Shown here piece by piece: positions 62,660 through 64,000 of a stretch of 64,000 nt of DNA. Under the pieces are notes generated by a model. The model did not search any database, had not been told where the DNA came from, and was given only the letters and a program-made list of their open reading frames with translations. Position 1 is the stretch's first letter. Each line of letters begins with the position of its first letter. The stretch is from the NCBI GenBank assembly GCA_905250075.1, contig CAJNOP010000506.1:62001-126000 (forward strand), written 5' to 3'. A program made the position numbers and the translations under genes. The DNA comes from Rotaria sp. Silwood1 (Eukaryota > Rotifera > Eurotatoria > Philodinida > Philodinidae).

Positions 62660-64000
62660 GATGTTCTAATTGGTGAATGATTTATTGATGAAAAATTTTC
62701 ATATAAATCATTTGTAGCTAATCATTTTTCTAAACGTTCAAGATAAATTTTAACAATTCGTTTTATTAAATTAAAACGATCAAACATTAATTTTAAATCA
62801 TTTGTTATACGTAATTGATCACCAGATAAAAGACATTTTAAACGATCATTTATATTAATTAAACGTTGATAAAGTATTTCAAGATCATCATGAATAGGAA
62901 TAAAACGATGAAGTTTTCTACGATAAATACTTATATTTATTTCTCTTTCATCAACAGGTTCTAATGAATGACTTAATGATTCAAGATGATCTAATTGTAA
63001 ATTGATATCTAACATTGCATGTTTTATATCTTCTGCTTGAATAAAATTTGTCTATTTAAAAAACAAAAAAAAAAAAGAAAATATATTATTCGAAAAAAAA
63101 CAAAATATTTAAAATATCTACTTTGATTTCTCGATGTTCACGGTTTTTGCTAGGAAATAAAAATTCAAAATTTTCTTTAATTGATTGAAGACGATGATCA
63201 ATCAATAACCATTAACTTGTATCATCACTAAATTGATCAGCTAGATCCATTGTTGATTTAAAAAGTGTTTGAAATTCATCTAAAATATATTCAAATAATA
63301 TGTAACAAAAAAAAAGAATTTATTTGTTTTTATATGAAACCTAATCGTTGAACTTGATCACGATGTGCATCTGCTTTTGAATAAACAGTTTGAGGTACTA
63401 AAAAAAAGTTGTTTACTTAATCGTGATGAAATTAAAATGTGAAACACAAAAAAAAATAGTGTTATTTTATTTACATTAATCATCTAGAGTTGTAAATCAT
63501 TCAGCTGCTTGTTCAAGATCTTCTAATTGTCGTTTAAAATGTTTCCATTTTAGGCGATTTTCTTTTAAATGTTCATCTTTATCATGAGCTAATCTTTGTA
63601 AACGATTCCATTTGTCCATAATATCTATTTAAAAATTTATTGAATTAAAATCAATTGATTTTTATATCATTCTTACTAACAACAACTGGATCATTATTAA
63701 GATTATCAACTAATAAATGACCAAATTCTTGTTCAATTTCTTGAATTATTTCACGTAATGCTTTAATCTTTCGACGTTTTGTTGTTAATATTCGAGTCTA
63801 AATAGAATTATTTAGAATTTTCATTTTATTTTATTTAAAACGAAAAAAATAATATTCTTTTACATAAGTAAATTCAATAGGTAAATCTTCAACATGAACA
63901 CTAATTGATGTTTCAGAACGAAATCTTTCTTCTTTGGCAAGAAAATCACCATTTATTTGAACGAGAATATCTTCAAAATCAGATAAAAGTTCCTGAGCAC
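62660..64000 (-). pseudogene. Spectrin-repeat giant cytoskeletal protein, partial, at least four in-frame stops
   Basis: The gene enters from the right edge. Exons encode helical, heptad-like sequence typical of spectrin repeats: ELLSDFEDILVQINGDFLAK, KALREIIQEIEQEFGHLL, DIMDKWNRLQRLAHDKDE then W-K-H-F, DLADQFSDDTS, HRLQSIKENFEFL and LDINLQLDHLESLSHSLEP. The W at the first-helix position and the L/E spacing suggest a dystrophin/spectrin/MACF/nesprin-type protein; which one cannot be said. In-frame stops are at 63497-63499, at the following exon end (D-D-TAA), 63212-63214 and 62722-62724, each followed by continued homology-like coding sequence. Splice sites are otherwise preserved, so decay is fairly recent. 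Confidence 0.75.

Overview
The window looks like nuclear DNA of a bdelloid rotifer. This is inferred from several signals together. The DNA is AT-rich, with eukaryotic genes split by very short GT-AG introns (about 45-90 bases). There are many degenerate TGTGGG/CCCACA arrays, the telomeric repeat type reported for bdelloids. Two mono-ADP-ribosyltransferase (ART) genes are present, one with kinesin-light-chain-type TPRs. There is a bacterial-type glutathionylspermidine amidase (CHAP) gene and a high load of short inverted-repeat transposons. The genus cannot be fixed from the sequence. A 100-N scaffold gap sits at 47699-47798.

Layout. 0.5-7 kb: a telomere-like array, a mariner-like non-autonomous element, a class I methyltransferase gene broken by one in-frame TAG, a second telomere-like cassette and the CHAP amidase gene. 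7.4-26.6 kb: the well-preserved core, all on the minus strand. It holds a complete 9-exon UDP-glucose 4-epimerase (349 aa, reconstructed here), a very large neurobeachin/LRBA-type BEACH gene (9.5-23.4 kb) and an intact 653-aa ART-TPR gene. Three of the four oversized introns examined in the BEACH gene contain a clear inverted-repeat element, and the fourth a weaker candidate. 26.6-46.5 kb: gene-poor and decayed. It has foldback elements, minisatellites, a TSR1 ribosome-biogenesis pseudogene with at least five stops, a piggyBac-like element and most of the telomere-like cassettes. 46.5-64 kb: a second ART gene next to the gap, then mostly ruined copies of conserved genes: an IGHMBP2-type helicase pseudogene, a p97/CDC48 paralogue with altered catalytic residues and an internal stop, and a spectrin-repeat gene with at least four stops. 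Between them lie an 88-aa gene of unknown function and an EF-hand calcium-sensor gene with a homopolymer frameshift.

How it fits together. There is no operon-like logic. The main pattern is one intact block flanked by decaying copies of normally essential genes. That fits a degenerate-polyploid genome in which intact partner copies exist elsewhere, possibly in or near a former subtelomere. The most unusual signal is a family of about a dozen telomere-like cassettes. In all of them the G-rich strand precedes the C-rich strand (converging, like fused telomeres), several share spacer sequence, and they avoid the intact gene block. They could be relics of telomere healing and fusion, or a foldback element built from telomere-like arms.
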